A stretch of DNA of 64,000 nucleotides from DASQYE01 sp036389675 (GTDB taxonomy: Bacteria; Acidobacteriota; Blastocatellia; Pyrinomonadales; Pyrinomonadaceae): positions 248,001 through 312,000 of the forward strand of contig DASVWI010000012.1 of assembly GCA_036389675.1 (NCBI GenBank). Direction: 5' to 3'. The notes beneath the pieces are model-generated. The model was not told the DNA's origin. It did not search any database and was given only the letters and a program-made list of their open reading frames with translations. The position numbers and the translations under genes were made by a program. This document shows, piece after piece, positions 27,795-36,503 of the stretch (position 1 is the stretch's first letter; each line of letters starts with the position of its first letter).

Positions 27795-28721
27795 TCAGTC
27801 AAGAATCTTGAGACGGTAGAAGCCAAGAAAGTTCGGATTGTTGGGCAGTGGCCGCCAGCGCTTGTCGGGGTGTTGATCGAGCACACTGAGCCGAACCTTC
27901 TTGACAGTCCCTCCGTCTTCGGGCGCTGCGCCCGTGTGATAGACCACCCAATCCGCCGCACCCTCTGTGGCTACTCTGGGCTTACCCAGAAAAAGCATGA
28001 CGTGAAAGGGAAACTTCTGCACCCATGGTTGGTAAAAGAAGAGCAGGTCGCCCGCTTCTGCCTGTCGGCGGTCGCGGCTGACAAAGACTGTGTTGAAATT
28101 CTTGAGCGTGCGCGCGTCGGCAAACTGCGAGAAGGCTTTACCGTCAAGGTCGCTCTCTTTGAATGAGCCGTAGGCTGTGCGAAAGAGCATCTCTCCGAGC
28201 ACACCCTTCGCCAGATCGTAGGCACGCACGTCCGGCGCAACGCGCTCGTAGCCCGGCCCCATCCTCTGAAACCACAGCCGGTCATGAGACCTGAGCGCCT
28301 CGCGCCAGCTGAACCGGATGAGCCCGGCGCAATCGCGCTGCTCAGTATTCCACTCGTCGCTCGGCTGGTAAAACTGCATCTCCGCCATCATCGTGAACCA
28401 GCGGCGAAAGTTCTCGCGGTCGTCGTAAGAGTAAAGCTCCGCGCCGTCCGGGATGCCGTCGTGGTCTGAGTCGTTCAGGCGGGCGGGCGCTGTTGCCTTT
28501 GGAGACGGAGCGGCGGACGCTGTGCGCGGGCCGGTGGTGTGAGCTTGCGGCGCTCGCCCGCAGCCCACAGCCGCCAGAACACAGGCGAGAGATATGCAAC
28601 AAGCAATGGGGGACGGCAGTTGCACGGAAAATGATTGCCTCAAGCTTTGCTGAATGTAATCCGAAGCAGCAGCATATTTAATCACGAACGCGCCGCGCGC
28701 CAAAGGAAAAAGTTGATGCAC
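27795..28721 (-). CDS. DUF1175 (YfaT-like) exported protein
   Basis: A protein of up to 308 residues matching DUF1175, the family of E. coli YfaT. Visible marks are MMAEMQFYQPSDEWN, RDCAGLIRFSWREALR, with Cys in an NlpC/P60-like position, AGDLLFFYQPWVQKFPFHVMLF, supplying a His, and VVYHTGA. The DCAGLIRFS and FHVMLF pair suggests a papain-like cysteine peptidase or amidase fold, though activity is unproven. A hydrophobic segment ending LAAVGC looks like a lipoprotein signal. The long N terminus makes the start uncertain: GTG at 28721, or TTG at 28643, which would give a compact signal peptide. A short Asp-rich loop (DSDHDGIPDGAEL) resembles a calcium-binding thrombospondin type 3 repeat. yfaT sits beside the A2M gene yfaS in E. 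coli, matching the order here. Confidence 0.85.
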   Translation of the reverse strand: MHQLFPLARGAFVIKYAAASDYIQQSLRQSFSVQLPSPIACCISLACVLAAVGCGRAPQAHTTGPRTASAAPSPKATAPARLNDSDHDGIPDGAELYSYDDRENFRRWFTMMAEMQFYQPSDEWNTEQRDCAGLIRFSWREALRSHDRLWFQRMGPGYERVAPDVRAYDLAKGVLGEMLFRTAYGSFKESDLDGKAFSQFADARTLKNFNTVFVSRDRRQAEAGDLLFFYQPWVQKFPFHVMLFLGKPRVATEGAADWVVYHTGAAPEDGGTVKKVRLSVLDQHPDKRWRPLPNNPNFLGFYRLKILD

Positions 28722-28737
28722 GGCGCACCGACCGCGC

Positions 28738-29781
28738 CTACTGGTTTCCGATTCCGACGCCCGGAATGTGCGCGCCGCAACGCGGACAGCTATCGCCCGC
28801 CGTCCGCTTGACCAATACGTCGAAGCCCCTGCGCTCGATCAGAACGCACCCGCAGTTATGGCAGAGAGTGTCCTGACCTCCTTTGTCCGGCAGGCCGCCG
28901 CAATAGACATATCTCAACCCTTGTGCCAGCCCCGTCTCGCGAGCCAGCCTGAGAGTCTCGACGCGTGTTGGCGTGGCAGCCGTCATGCGATAAGCGGGAA
29001 AGAACCGGCAAATGTGCCATGGTGTTTCGACTCCCAACTCCGTAGCGATGAATGTCGCCATCTCCTTCAACTCAAGAGCATCGTCGTTCGTGCCCGGAAT
29101 CACCACCGTAGTGACCTCAAGCCAGACCCCGGCAGCCCTCAGCCGCTTGAGATTATCGAGCACGGGCTGAAGCCTCCCGCCGAAGCTTCTGTATGTGCTA
29201 TCGCGGAAAGCTTTCAGGTCGACGTTGGCCGCGTCCAGAAAGGGGCGGCAACTGTCCAGCATCTCGGCGCTCATAAATCCGTTGGTCTTGAAGACGTTGA
29301 GCAATCCGGCGCGCCGAGCCAGACGCGCCGTGTCGTCTATGTACTCGAAAAAGATCGTCGGCTCAATGTACGTGTAAGCGATGCTGCGGCAGCGCGCGCT
29401 TTGTGCCGCGGCGACAATCTCCGAGGGCGTAATCTCCTCGCCGAGACTTGACGGCTGGGCGCTCGCCGTTTGCGAAACCATCCAGTTCGTGCAGTAGCCG
29501 CAGCGAAAATTGCAGCCGTAGGTCGCGATGGAATAGGCCAATGATCCGGGATAAAAATGAAAGAGCGGCTTTTTCTCAATCGCGTCGGCGTGGCGCGCGC
29601 TGAGCCTCTGCGAGTTAAGCGCATAGAGCGTGCCTTCATGATTCTCGCGCACGCGGCAAAGACCCTGCCCGCCGTCTTCAATCCGGCAGAGATGAGCGCA
29701 CAGGCGACAGACGACGCTGTTGCCGCTCTCGCGTTCGTACAGCATCGCCTCTCGCAGGGCTTCGTTAACGTGCGTGGTCAT
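28738..29781 (-). CDS. AmmeMemoRadiSam-type radical SAM enzyme
   Basis: A 347-residue radical SAM protein related to pyruvate formate-lyase activating enzymes. The cluster motif is CNFRCGYC (CxxxCxxC), within YSIATYGCNFRCGYCTNW. An N-terminal four-cysteine region (VCRLCAHLCRIEDGGQGLC) and a C-terminal zinc ribbon (CHNCG with CPRCG) are typical of the AmmeMemoRadiSam radical SAM component. In that system the enzyme is normally encoded near AMMECR1 and Memo homologues; neither is visible in this window, so here it is an orphan. Its modification target is unknown. The ATG at 29781 lies 30 bases after the stop of the 628-residue gene, close enough for read-through from the large operon. I have no functional link to that operon. 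Confidence 0.9.
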   Translation of the reverse strand: MTTHVNEALREAMLYERESGNSVVCRLCAHLCRIEDGGQGLCRVRENHEGTLYALNSQRLSARHADAIEKKPLFHFYPGSLAYSIATYGCNFRCGYCTNWMVSQTASAQPSSLGEEITPSEIVAAAQSARCRSIAYTYIEPTIFFEYIDDTARLARRAGLLNVFKTNGFMSAEMLDSCRPFLDAANVDLKAFRDSTYRSFGGRLQPVLDNLKRLRAAGVWLEVTTVVIPGTNDDALELKEMATFIATELGVETPWHICRFFPAYRMTAATPTRVETLRLARETGLAQGLRYVYCGGLPDKGGQDTLCHNCGCVLIERRGFDVLVKRTAGDSCPRCGAHIPGVGIGNQ

Positions 29782-29811
29782 CCTTAATCACAGGTCAGCA
29801 CAAGTATCTTC

Positions 29812-31698
29812 TCAGCCTGCCGTCTCTTCAAGAGCTTGTCCTTCATCCTTGATGCGGCGGGCCGCTTCCTGAAAAGAGCGCGCCGCGTTGTAGTTGTCGC
29901 CGGCCAGCGAGAAACAGAAGGCCGCGCTCAGGTGATCGCCTGATTGCAGGAAGGATTCGGCGCGCCGGCGAAACAGGGCGGCCTCGTCGAGCGGTTGGGA
30001 AGGCTGATGCTCCTTTGAATCTTCGGCGCGGCGCGGGGCGTTCGCCTGCGCGACCTTCGGTGGCTGCTCCGGCGCGGGCGTCGTCCTTTCGTTCCTGATT
30101 CGTCCGAAGACGCTCTGACGCTGCGACTCGCGCGGCACGGAGCCCGTCTCGCGCATAGAGCGCCACGCCGGATTCGGCTGCGGGCGCGGCTTCCAGTCCA
30201 GTTCCGGCCAGCCTTTGGCTGTCACGACAGTGAAAGCCTGCGTGCTGCGCTCTTTCCCGGTCACGAGCGCGCGCGCCAGCGGCGTGAAAGCCGCGCGCGG
30301 AATGTCCAGACGAAACTCTTCGGTGAGAAAAGTATAGACGCCGTCTTTAAGATCGAGCGCTTGGGCCAACAGACCCCACGGCAGGTCTGGCGCGAACCGC
30401 GTGCGTAGAGGAATAAAAAGCTGCGTGTCCTGCACGCGCTGCAAAGCGATTCCGAAGGGCAGCGACTCGACCGCCATTCCCTCTGCGACGAGGACAGCGC
30501 GCCCCTCGCCCACGCACATCGTGTAGGCGTTGAAAGCCTCCCCCGGCAGGCGATATAAAAGGCGCTTGACCCAATTCGTCTCCTGCTCGTCCAAGATCAG
30601 CGCAGATGTATGCGGCATCGAGCCAGTGTCTTCGACGAGGCGGACGGGCAACTCCAACGGCAGCCGTTCCGCACTATGGAGCGGTCTCAAATCAACGGAC
30701 GCTCGACCCCCGGCCTGCGCCGTGGTCACGTCGTCGCCTTCAAAGAAGGTCGGCATGGGGGCGACCGACAGATTCGGGTAATCACGGCCTGAGCTAAAGA
30801 GCACGAGGCCGGGCACGAAGGCCTTCAACACGTTGCGCGCATTTCCCGGATAGCGCCTGCCCCACTCGACCAGCATGCGGCGGCCCTCATCTGCCCATGC
30901 TTCCGTCAACACGACTGAGCGCGGCAGGCTTTCCAGATAGTTGAGCACATACGCGGGGACATGAGCGCCGGTCGGAGCGTCGTGCCGCGCGGTCATCTCA
31001 AAGAGCATCAGGGTCTCGCCGTCAGTCGTGTGAAAGCGCGCGACACGATAGCTCAGGTGGTGATCGCGCAGGTAGCGCGCGATCATATGATAGAGAGGCA
31101 TGGCGACCATGGCGAACGCCCGGTCAGGCAATTCCACCTCACGCGCGGGCAGCGTCGCCGTCGCCAGCAATACTTCCGGCAGAGAAAGCTCGTCTAAGCT
31201 TTCGACTGATACGCTGTGGGTCGTCTCCTTATCCAGCAGAAACAAGTCGTCGCCGCGCGGCAGTTGCACGCCGGCGGCATCATAGCCACGCGCCGCCTCT
31301 GCGTCGCGGTAGCGAATAAAGGCGCGCCCCTGACCGATATAGAGACTTCCGTTGCTTAGAGCCGAGGCCGCCGCGACCGCGTCATAGAGGCGCGAGAGGT
31401 CTGAGGTATCCGGCGGCGTCAAAACGACGAAGGCTTCATCGCCTTCGTGCGTCTTTCGCAGACGGACGCTTTCGGAAAGCGAGAGCTCATAGCTCAGGCC
31501 GCCCAGTACGCGAGCCAGACAATCGCCGAGCGTAAGAGCGCGTGCGGACGAGTTCTTCTCGCGCAGCCGGATGATAGCCTGCGGCGCGACCAAAATGTCG
31601 CGCGCATCCGCACGCAGGCCCGGAAACGATGGCCGCTCGCCAGCCGCGCTCCGGTGTATGGCCCACACGGCCTTCTTCTTATTCGCCGACTTCTTCAA
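29812..31698 (-). CDS. 628-residue protein of the Ub-like/AAA operon, unknown
   Basis: I do not recognise a named family. Residues 1-170 are rich in beta-strand-like text (YELSLSESVRLRK, EAFVVLTPPD) and resemble an adaptor domain. The centre (about 190-480) repeats hydrophobic segments such as LPREVELPDRAFAM and VPAYVLNYLESLPRSVVLT. After a Pro/Arg-rich linker (about 490-570), the C terminus (about 575-620) reads RRRAESFLQSGDHLSAAFCFSLAGD, a TPR-like helical pair. There is no signal peptide. The start is TTG at 31698, inside the 3' end of the 90-residue gene and overlapping it by 20 bases; GGGAGAAAGAG lies upstream. It is the last gene of the run before the radical SAM gene. It may be one of the accessory proteins of the MoxR/vWA ternary systems. 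That is inference from position only. Confidence 0.7.
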   Translation of the reverse strand: MKKSANKKKAVWAIHRSAAGERPSFPGLRADARDILVAPQAIIRLREKNSSARALTLGDCLARVLGGLSYELSLSESVRLRKTHEGDEAFVVLTPPDTSDLSRLYDAVAAASALSNGSLYIGQGRAFIRYRDAEAARGYDAAGVQLPRGDDLFLLDKETTHSVSVESLDELSLPEVLLATATLPAREVELPDRAFAMVAMPLYHMIARYLRDHHLSYRVARFHTTDGETLMLFEMTARHDAPTGAHVPAYVLNYLESLPRSVVLTEAWADEGRRMLVEWGRRYPGNARNVLKAFVPGLVLFSSGRDYPNLSVAPMPTFFEGDDVTTAQAGGRASVDLRPLHSAERLPLELPVRLVEDTGSMPHTSALILDEQETNWVKRLLYRLPGEAFNAYTMCVGEGRAVLVAEGMAVESLPFGIALQRVQDTQLFIPLRTRFAPDLPWGLLAQALDLKDGVYTFLTEEFRLDIPRAAFTPLARALVTGKERSTQAFTVVTAKGWPELDWKPRPQPNPAWRSMRETGSVPRESQRQSVFGRIRNERTTPAPEQPPKVAQANAPRRAEDSKEHQPSQPLDEAALFRRRAESFLQSGDHLSAAFCFSLAGDNYNAARSFQEAARRIKDEGQALEETAG

Positions 31699-31951
31699 TG
31701 GGCTTCTCTTTCTCCCGGTCTGCCGCAGGCTCTGCGATCACGCGCGGCTCTATCTGCGGCAGGCGAACATTTCCGGCGTCTTCGATTTCGGGTCTGCGGC
31801 CCAGACGGCTCGATATAGCTTCGGCAATCCGGTTGTGCAGTGTCTCGCTGGCGGTCGGCGCGTTATCGTCAACGATAAACTCTTCGATCTCGCCCGTGTC
31901 CTTGTTGTACTTGAAGGAGATGCGAATGGGAGGGCGTTTCTTTTCGCTCAT
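31679..31951 (-). CDS. Small 90-residue operon protein, unknown
   Basis: A 90-residue acidic protein. The N-terminal half (PPIRISFKYNKDTGEIEEFIVDD) reads as a beta hairpin or two strands, followed by a helix (SETLHNRIAEAISSRLGR). The C terminus is proline- and glutamate-rich and probably disordered, ending EEVGE. No family is recognised. It starts at ATG 31951, 14 bases after the coiled-coil gene, and overlaps the 628-residue gene by 20 bases. That arrangement makes translational coupling likely and argues that this small frame is real. A small beta-helix unit of this size could be an adaptor or modifier, but it lacks a C-terminal Gly-Gly. Confidence 0.7.
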   Translation of the reverse strand: MSEKKRPPIRISFKYNKDTGEIEEFIVDDNAPTASETLHNRIAEAISSRLGRRPEIEDAGNVRLPQIEPRVIAEPAADREKEKPIEEVGE

Positions 31952-31965
31952 CGTTGACTCCTGCC

Positions 31966-32757
31966 TTAATACAGCTCAAGTTCGAGGTTAATGACGGAGC
32001 CCGTTTGCTCGTCGGCGAGGATGCGCCCGCCGTTATCGAGGACAAGCTGGATGAGCGTTCGACGGTAGGCTTCCCCGACCGCGCGATTCATCACGTGATA
32101 GACACGCTCCTCGGCCCGCGCCATGATGACTTGAAGCTGTTCGCGGAGGGCGGCGCGCAGTGCTTCCTGTCGCCGGGCCAGCTCTTCCCGGGCCAGACGC
32201 TCGGCTTCCGCTGAGGCGTGCCGGCGTGCTTCTTCAAGCTCCGCCCGGTGCTGCTCGCGCCCCAATCTATCGACCGCCTCGCGGAGGCGTCGCTCGGCTT
32301 CGAGCTGCGCCGCTTCCAGAGCGTGCCGTCGCGACGAGCCGCCCCAGCCGTCATCGTAGTAGTGGCCCATCGCCTCGACGGCGACCTGACCGATAGTGAT
32401 TCCGCTCGCTTCGGCGGCGGCCCGCGCTTCGGCTGTCACGCTGTCCGTCAACTGCGCTTCGATGCCAAGCTCGTGTGAGGCCGGGTCGTAAGTCATCGTC
32501 ACTTCGCCAAGGTCGCGGCTGTAGCGCCCAGCGTCGTCTCGCCCCCACGCATCGAAGCCCTCAAACTCTCCGCGCAGCACGCGCTCCAACATCAGGAGCG
32601 CGGCATCGCCCATCTCTTCGTCGAGCGGCACACGCGCGGAGAGGCGCGCAAGCTCCGCGACCTCACCCGTCACTCTCGCGGCCTGCTCGACCGTTTGCCG
32701 CCATGCTTCTTCGATACAACGGTCTAGATGAATCATGACCCTGCGTGGATTACACAT
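31966..32757 (-). CDS. Coiled-coil protein of the operon, unknown
   Basis: A 263-residue soluble protein. The N-terminal half (about 8-125) is helical and ends in a short beta-rich stretch (EVTMTYDPASHELGIEAQLTD). The second half (about 140-225) is a long charged coiled coil dominated by Ala, Glu and Arg (AQLEAERRLREAVDRL, EARRHASAEAERLAREE). A compact C-terminal domain (VMNRAVGEAYRRTLIQLV, then GGRILADEQTGSVINLELEL) closes the chain. No enzymatic motif is seen. The ATG at 32757 has GGAGAAGAG about nine bases upstream; an ATG at 32736 is possible. It sits between the MoxR ATPase (24 bases upstream) and the 90-residue gene (14 bases downstream). A scaffold for the MoxR complex is plausible but unproven. 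Confidence 0.75.
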   Translation of the reverse strand: MCNPRRVMIHLDRCIEEAWRQTVEQAARVTGEVAELARLSARVPLDEEMGDAALLMLERVLRGEFEGFDAWGRDDAGRYSRDLGEVTMTYDPASHELGIEAQLTDSVTAEARAAAEASGITIGQVAVEAMGHYYDDGWGGSSRRHALEAAQLEAERRLREAVDRLGREQHRAELEEARRHASAEAERLAREELARRQEALRAALREQLQVIMARAEERVYHVMNRAVGEAYRRTLIQLVLDNGGRILADEQTGSVINLELELY

Positions 32758-32781
32758 GACAACTCTTCTCCCTTAAAATTC

Positions 32782-33969
32782 TCAGGCTTGCTGTTCAAGA
32801 ATACTCATGGCCGCTTCGATCAGCCCTTTGAGACGATCAAGGAGCGGCTGGCGTGCTTCGTCGTCCGTGCGGCGCAGAAGCTCGCGGCGCAAGCGCTCGG
32901 CCTGCTGCAGGAAGTCGGCGTAGTCCGCATCCGTGCGGAGCGCTTTACGTCGTCCGGCCAGAAGGTTGATCTCGCCCTCTATAGTCTCAAGCCCGCGCTC
33001 AGCCGTCCATCGTACTTCGAGATAGTCTTCCAGATACGGGTCAACAATCGCCTGCAAGTGCGGAATCTGGTCTGGATTATTCCAGACATGCCTGAGTACC
33101 CAGAAGTCGCCGGGGTTGGCTTCGAGGCTGCGGCGGCGCAGGGCCGCAGCCGCGACCATCTTCAGCAGCTTGATGACGCGCCGGTCGCTCAGCTCAATGC
33201 CTTCAGCGCGAATGCGCCGCACGACCTCTCGATAGTCGCGCGCGACGCCGTCCAGATTTACCTCGTCGAGCGCGTGATAGAGCCCGCGCAACGCCGCGGT
33301 CGTCGTGACGTTTCCCAGTTCCAACTTGTAGCCCCTGCCGATGCGGTCTCTTTCAAGCTGCCAGCCGCGCTGAAACAACTCATCGAAACGCGCCTCCTCG
33401 ACGTTGTCAGTCCAGAGCCGGACGAGAAAGCGGTCGTAGAGCGCGCCGAGCGAAGGGTCGTCGGGCACTTCGTTGCTGGCTCCGATGGCGCAGAGCAGCG
33501 GGGTGTTTTCGGGCTTCCCGCCGTTATAAAAGACGCGCTCGTTTAAGACCGTCAGCAGCGCGTTGAGGATGGCGCTGTTGGCCTTGAAGACTTCGTCGAG
33601 GAAGGCTATCTCGGCGCGCGGCAGCATCCCCGAAGTGATACGACTGTGCCCGCCGCCCTCCTGAAAAGCCTTGATATTGACGGGGCCAAAAATCTCGTTC
33701 GGCTCAGTAAAGCGCGTCAGCAGATACTCGAAGTAGGGGATCTGCCCGTCGCGCGTGGAGCGCCCGCCGTCCGCGCTGCACAGGAGCGCGAAGCGCTTGA
33801 CCAACTCCGATTTGGCCGTCCCCGGAGGGCCGACGATCAAAAGATGCTCCTGCGCGATGGCGCTCGTGACGAGCATCTCGACCACCTCATCCTTGCTCAC
33901 GAAGGCGCTCTTCAAGAGGCCCGTCAAATCCTCAACCCCGTCCAGATAATTAAGTAACTCTTGTCTCAT
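32782..33969 (-). CDS. MoxR-family AAA+ ATPase
   Basis: A 395-residue AAA+ ATPase of the MoxR/RavA group. Walker A is GPPGTAKS (47-54), Walker B is FLDEVFKA with Asp125-Glu126, and sensor 1 is Asn166 in IGASNE. Between them are the MoxR-typical NEIFGPVNIKAF and SGMLPRAEIAFLDEVFK. An arginine-finger candidate is in LYDRFLVRL. A C-terminal helical part (about 290-395) with coiled-coil character ends the chain. MoxR ATPases act as chaperones that remodel partner complexes, classically with a vWA-domain protein. In this operon the only vWA-like segment I find is inside the TIR-WD40 protein. The ATG at 33969 has AAGGG upstream. A 149-base gap with a dispersed-repeat fragment separates it from the unfoldase gene. 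Confidence 0.93.
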   Translation of the reverse strand: MRQELLNYLDGVEDLTGLLKSAFVSKDEVVEMLVTSAIAQEHLLIVGPPGTAKSELVKRFALLCSADGGRSTRDGQIPYFEYLLTRFTEPNEIFGPVNIKAFQEGGGHSRITSGMLPRAEIAFLDEVFKANSAILNALLTVLNERVFYNGGKPENTPLLCAIGASNEVPDDPSLGALYDRFLVRLWTDNVEEARFDELFQRGWQLERDRIGRGYKLELGNVTTTAALRGLYHALDEVNLDGVARDYREVVRRIRAEGIELSDRRVIKLLKMVAAAALRRRSLEANPGDFWVLRHVWNNPDQIPHLQAIVDPYLEDYLEVRWTAERGLETIEGEINLLAGRRKALRTDADYADFLQQAERLRRELLRRTDDEARQPLLDRLKGLIEAAMSILEQQA

Positions 33970-33996
33970 CAGTCCCTTCTTGATCTAAAGGAAATT

Positions 33997-34012
33997 AACA
34001 GGGATGGACGGA
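33997..34012. repeat. Dispersed repeat fragment (copy B)
   Basis: A 16-base AACAGGGATGGACGGA core shared with the repeat at 18806-18821; its first 12 bases recur at 53899-53910. It lies in the 149-base gap between the unfoldase and MoxR genes, the widest gap of the large operon, and is followed by loosely inverted TTGGATT/AATCCAA sequence to about 34110. Confidence 0.65.
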
Positions 34013-34118
34013 TAGCCTTTTGGATTTCGGATTAACGATTCGCCCGTCCTGAATTTTAAATTCAAGCCTTCAACTTTCATAGCTCGCCAATCCAAAATCT
34101 AAAATCCGAACTGCTATC

Positions 34119-36437
34119 TTACCTTCTGCCGCGCTGGCCCGAGAGATGTACGGCCTCGCGCTCGTCGCGGCGTTTGCGTATGAGCCCGATCTTTTGGCCC
34201 AGGTATCGCGGCGTGACGAGTTGACCTTCGAGATGATGTTCGAGGCTCGCTTCCTGAAAGATGGCGCGAATCTCGTCGTTGTTAAAGTTGATCGTATACT
34301 CCGCGACCAAATCCATGACGGCGGCGGCGAGCGCCTCCGGCGTGAGCCCGCCGTGCTTCTGTCTCTCCTGCAGGAGCAGGCTGAAGAGGTCGCAGAGGTC
34401 TGAGCGCATCGGCATCATCCAGCTCTCGGCCCGCGCCGCCTCTGCGTCCGGCAGCTCGTCGGAACTGAAGTCCAGCCCGTAGCGGCTGCCAAGCTGAATC
34501 AAGCGCTGCTTCATCTCCTCGACCAGCGCGACAGACTCTCGCTCCTGCCCTCTCGCCCGCCCACAGTCGCGCACGAAGACGAAAAACTTTTGCACTTCAC
34601 GCAGGAAGCCGCCGTGCTGTTCTTCCATCTCGTAGCGCCGACGGTAGGGCGCGTGCGCGGCGAAGAGTTTTTCGAGGAATGCGGCAGGAACATGCCTCTG
34701 CGCGTCCGTCGCGCCGCTTCGTTCCCACTCGGCCATAAACGCCGTCGCATAAAGACAGAGGTCTTTGAGCAGCTTATCTATGCCGAAGTTCTGCGCGTGA
34801 ATTTCGGCGACCCTCCGGCGGCCAGTCTGGTCGGGCAGGCTGATCTCTATGGGCCGCAGGCGCGAAGGTCTGAGCAGCGCTTCGTCTATGATGTCGATGC
34901 GGTTGGTCGTGCCGATCACGAGCACGGCCTGCTCCTGACGGAAGCCGTCCATCTCCGTCAAAAACTGCGCGACGACGGCGTTGTTGGCGCGCGCGCCGCC
35001 GTCCGAGTAGGTGCTGCGCTGGCTGGCGATGCTGTCGAACTCGTCGAAGAAGACGACAGCCGGAGCGTTGCGCCGCGCGGTGGCGAAGATGCGCCGCAGG
35101 TTGTTCTCGCTCTGGCCCACGTACTTGTCCATGATCTCGGGGCCGGAAATCATCTGGATGGTGGCGTTCATCTCATTGGCGATGGCCTTGGCGAAAAGGG
35201 TCTTGCCCGTGCCGGGCGGGCCGTGAAAGATGAAGCCGCGCGGGATCAAATCTGCGCGCTGCTTTTCGGAGATGCCCTCGATGGGGCCGGCGACTAAAGA
35301 GATGATGCGGCGCAACTGCTGCTTGACCTGCTCGTAGCCGCCGATGTCTTCAAAGGTCGTGTAGGGAATCTCTATCTCGTCGCTCGAAGAGATTTTGAAC
35401 TGGCGTATGACGCGATAGATTTTCGTCGCCGGTGAGCCGACCGCGACCTTCGAGCCGACATACTGCATCGCGTTGCGAAACTGTATGGCGTTCAGACCCG
35501 ACACGTTTTTGTAGAGGCCCTCGGGGTCATAACGGGCAAAGCGCGCGTGTTCCTCGCGCGTCAGAAGTTGCGAGACCGTATGCTCTGCGGCGCGCGCGCC
35601 GTCCGGCGAGACGTGGCGCGGCAAACCCATGATCGAGACGTGTACGGCGAAGCGATCCGTGAGGACTTTCTTCGCTTCGAGCGACGGGTCCAGAAAAGCC
35701 AGAAACTGCGGCTTCTCGCCCTTGTTCGTTCGCTGGTAAAGCAGCTCGATCATCTGCGGCGTGTCAAGCAGGTCGAGCGAGCGCAGCACAAGCACCTCTC
35801 CCGGCTTGAGATTATGAATCAGCACGGGCAGGCCGGCGAGCGGGTTGGCCGTCCCGCCCTGCAAAGCCTGTTCGAGCCGCGTGCCCTGACCCACCTTCTG
35901 CGTCTCGTCCGGCGCGCTCTCCAGAACTACTCGCTTGCCCGCACGGCCACACACGAACTCGTAGATAAACTCCGTCAGGATTTTGTCGCACACGACAAGC
36001 ACGGAGAGACCGTTGCGTAGAAAGTCGGCGACGGCGTCCATCTCTTCGCGATAAGCGATCCGCACCGCTTCGTTATCCGTGATGGCTTCCGGGTAATGAC
36101 CGGGCTTGTCCACCTTCGGCGCAGCAGCATCATCTTCAGCCGTCGCCAGCTCGCTCGTCTGTTCCTGCTCCCAAAGCGCGTCCAGCTCTTCGCGCAAGGC
36201 GCGATTGCCGTCATCGCTTCCGGGCACAAGGGCGCGTCGCGGCAGGCGCACGGGTTGAAACTGAAAGGACGAGACAGGCAGCTTCAGATGTTCGGGCACG
36301 GGCGCTTTGTGTTCGGGGAAAGTGGCCGGATAGACGCGCAGGAAGTCCGCGAGCGTGACCTGCGGATTGGCGCGCCTGTAGCGCCGCGCCGCTTCGTAAT
36401 CGTCTCCCAAATCCAGTTGCAGAACGATCAGGCTCAT
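34119..36437 (-). CDS. Tandem AAA+ unfoldase, Cdc48/FtsH-like, no peptidase
   Basis: A 772-residue AAA+ protein. The active module (about 355-560) has Walker A GPPGTGKT (406-413), the pore-loop KYVG (438-441) in DKYVGQSE, Walker B VVFFDEFDS with Asp465-Glu466, sensor 1 Asn512 in GTTNR, and Arg526/Arg528 in LRPSRLRP, a variant arginine finger. Residues about 120-275 resemble a degenerate first AAA+ module: the P-loop is replaced by VVCDKILTE, while a Walker-B-like VLVLRSLDLLD and a late TDRFAVHV remain. The C-terminal helical half has no HExxH, so it cannot be an FtsH protease, although the ATPase core resembles FtsH and Cdc48. Unfolding or remodelling of modified proteins is the natural inference beside E1/E2/JAMM genes. 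The ATG at 36437 lies 66 bases after the TIR-WD40 gene. Confidence 0.9.
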   Translation of the reverse strand: MSLIVLQLDLGDDYEAARRYRRANPQVTLADFLRVYPATFPEHKAPVPEHLKLPVSSFQFQPVRLPRRALVPGSDDGNRALREELDALWEQEQTSELATAEDDAAAPKVDKPGHYPEAITDNEAVRIAYREEMDAVADFLRNGLSVLVVCDKILTEFIYEFVCGRAGKRVVLESAPDETQKVGQGTRLEQALQGGTANPLAGLPVLIHNLKPGEVLVLRSLDLLDTPQMIELLYQRTNKGEKPQFLAFLDPSLEAKKVLTDRFAVHVSIMGLPRHVSPDGARAAEHTVSQLLTREEHARFARYDPEGLYKNVSGLNAIQFRNAMQYVGSKVAVGSPATKIYRVIRQFKISSSDEIEIPYTTFEDIGGYEQVKQQLRRIISLVAGPIEGISEKQRADLIPRGFIFHGPPGTGKTLFAKAIANEMNATIQMISGPEIMDKYVGQSENNLRRIFATARRNAPAVVFFDEFDSIASQRSTYSDGGARANNAVVAQFLTEMDGFRQEQAVLVIGTTNRIDIIDEALLRPSRLRPIEISLPDQTGRRRVAEIHAQNFGIDKLLKDLCLYATAFMAEWERSGATDAQRHVPAAFLEKLFAAHAPYRRRYEMEEQHGGFLREVQKFFVFVRDCGRARGQERESVALVEEMKQRLIQLGSRYGLDFSSDELPDAEAARAESWMMPMRSDLCDLFSLLLQERQKHGGLTPEALAAAVMDLVAEYTINFNNDEIRAIFQEASLEHHLEGQLVTPRYLGQKIGLIRKRRDEREAVHLSGQRGRR

Positions 36438-36503
36438 CTCTCTACGCTCTCTCTTACCTCACGATAAGTTATGGCAGCCGTCAAGGCGCACGCCGCACAA
36501 GGG

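Noticed and set aside
34119..36437. Annotation as an FtsH protease.
   Set aside because: The ATPase core is similar, but there is no HExxH zinc motif, no membrane helices, and a degenerate extra AAA+ module precedes the active one.
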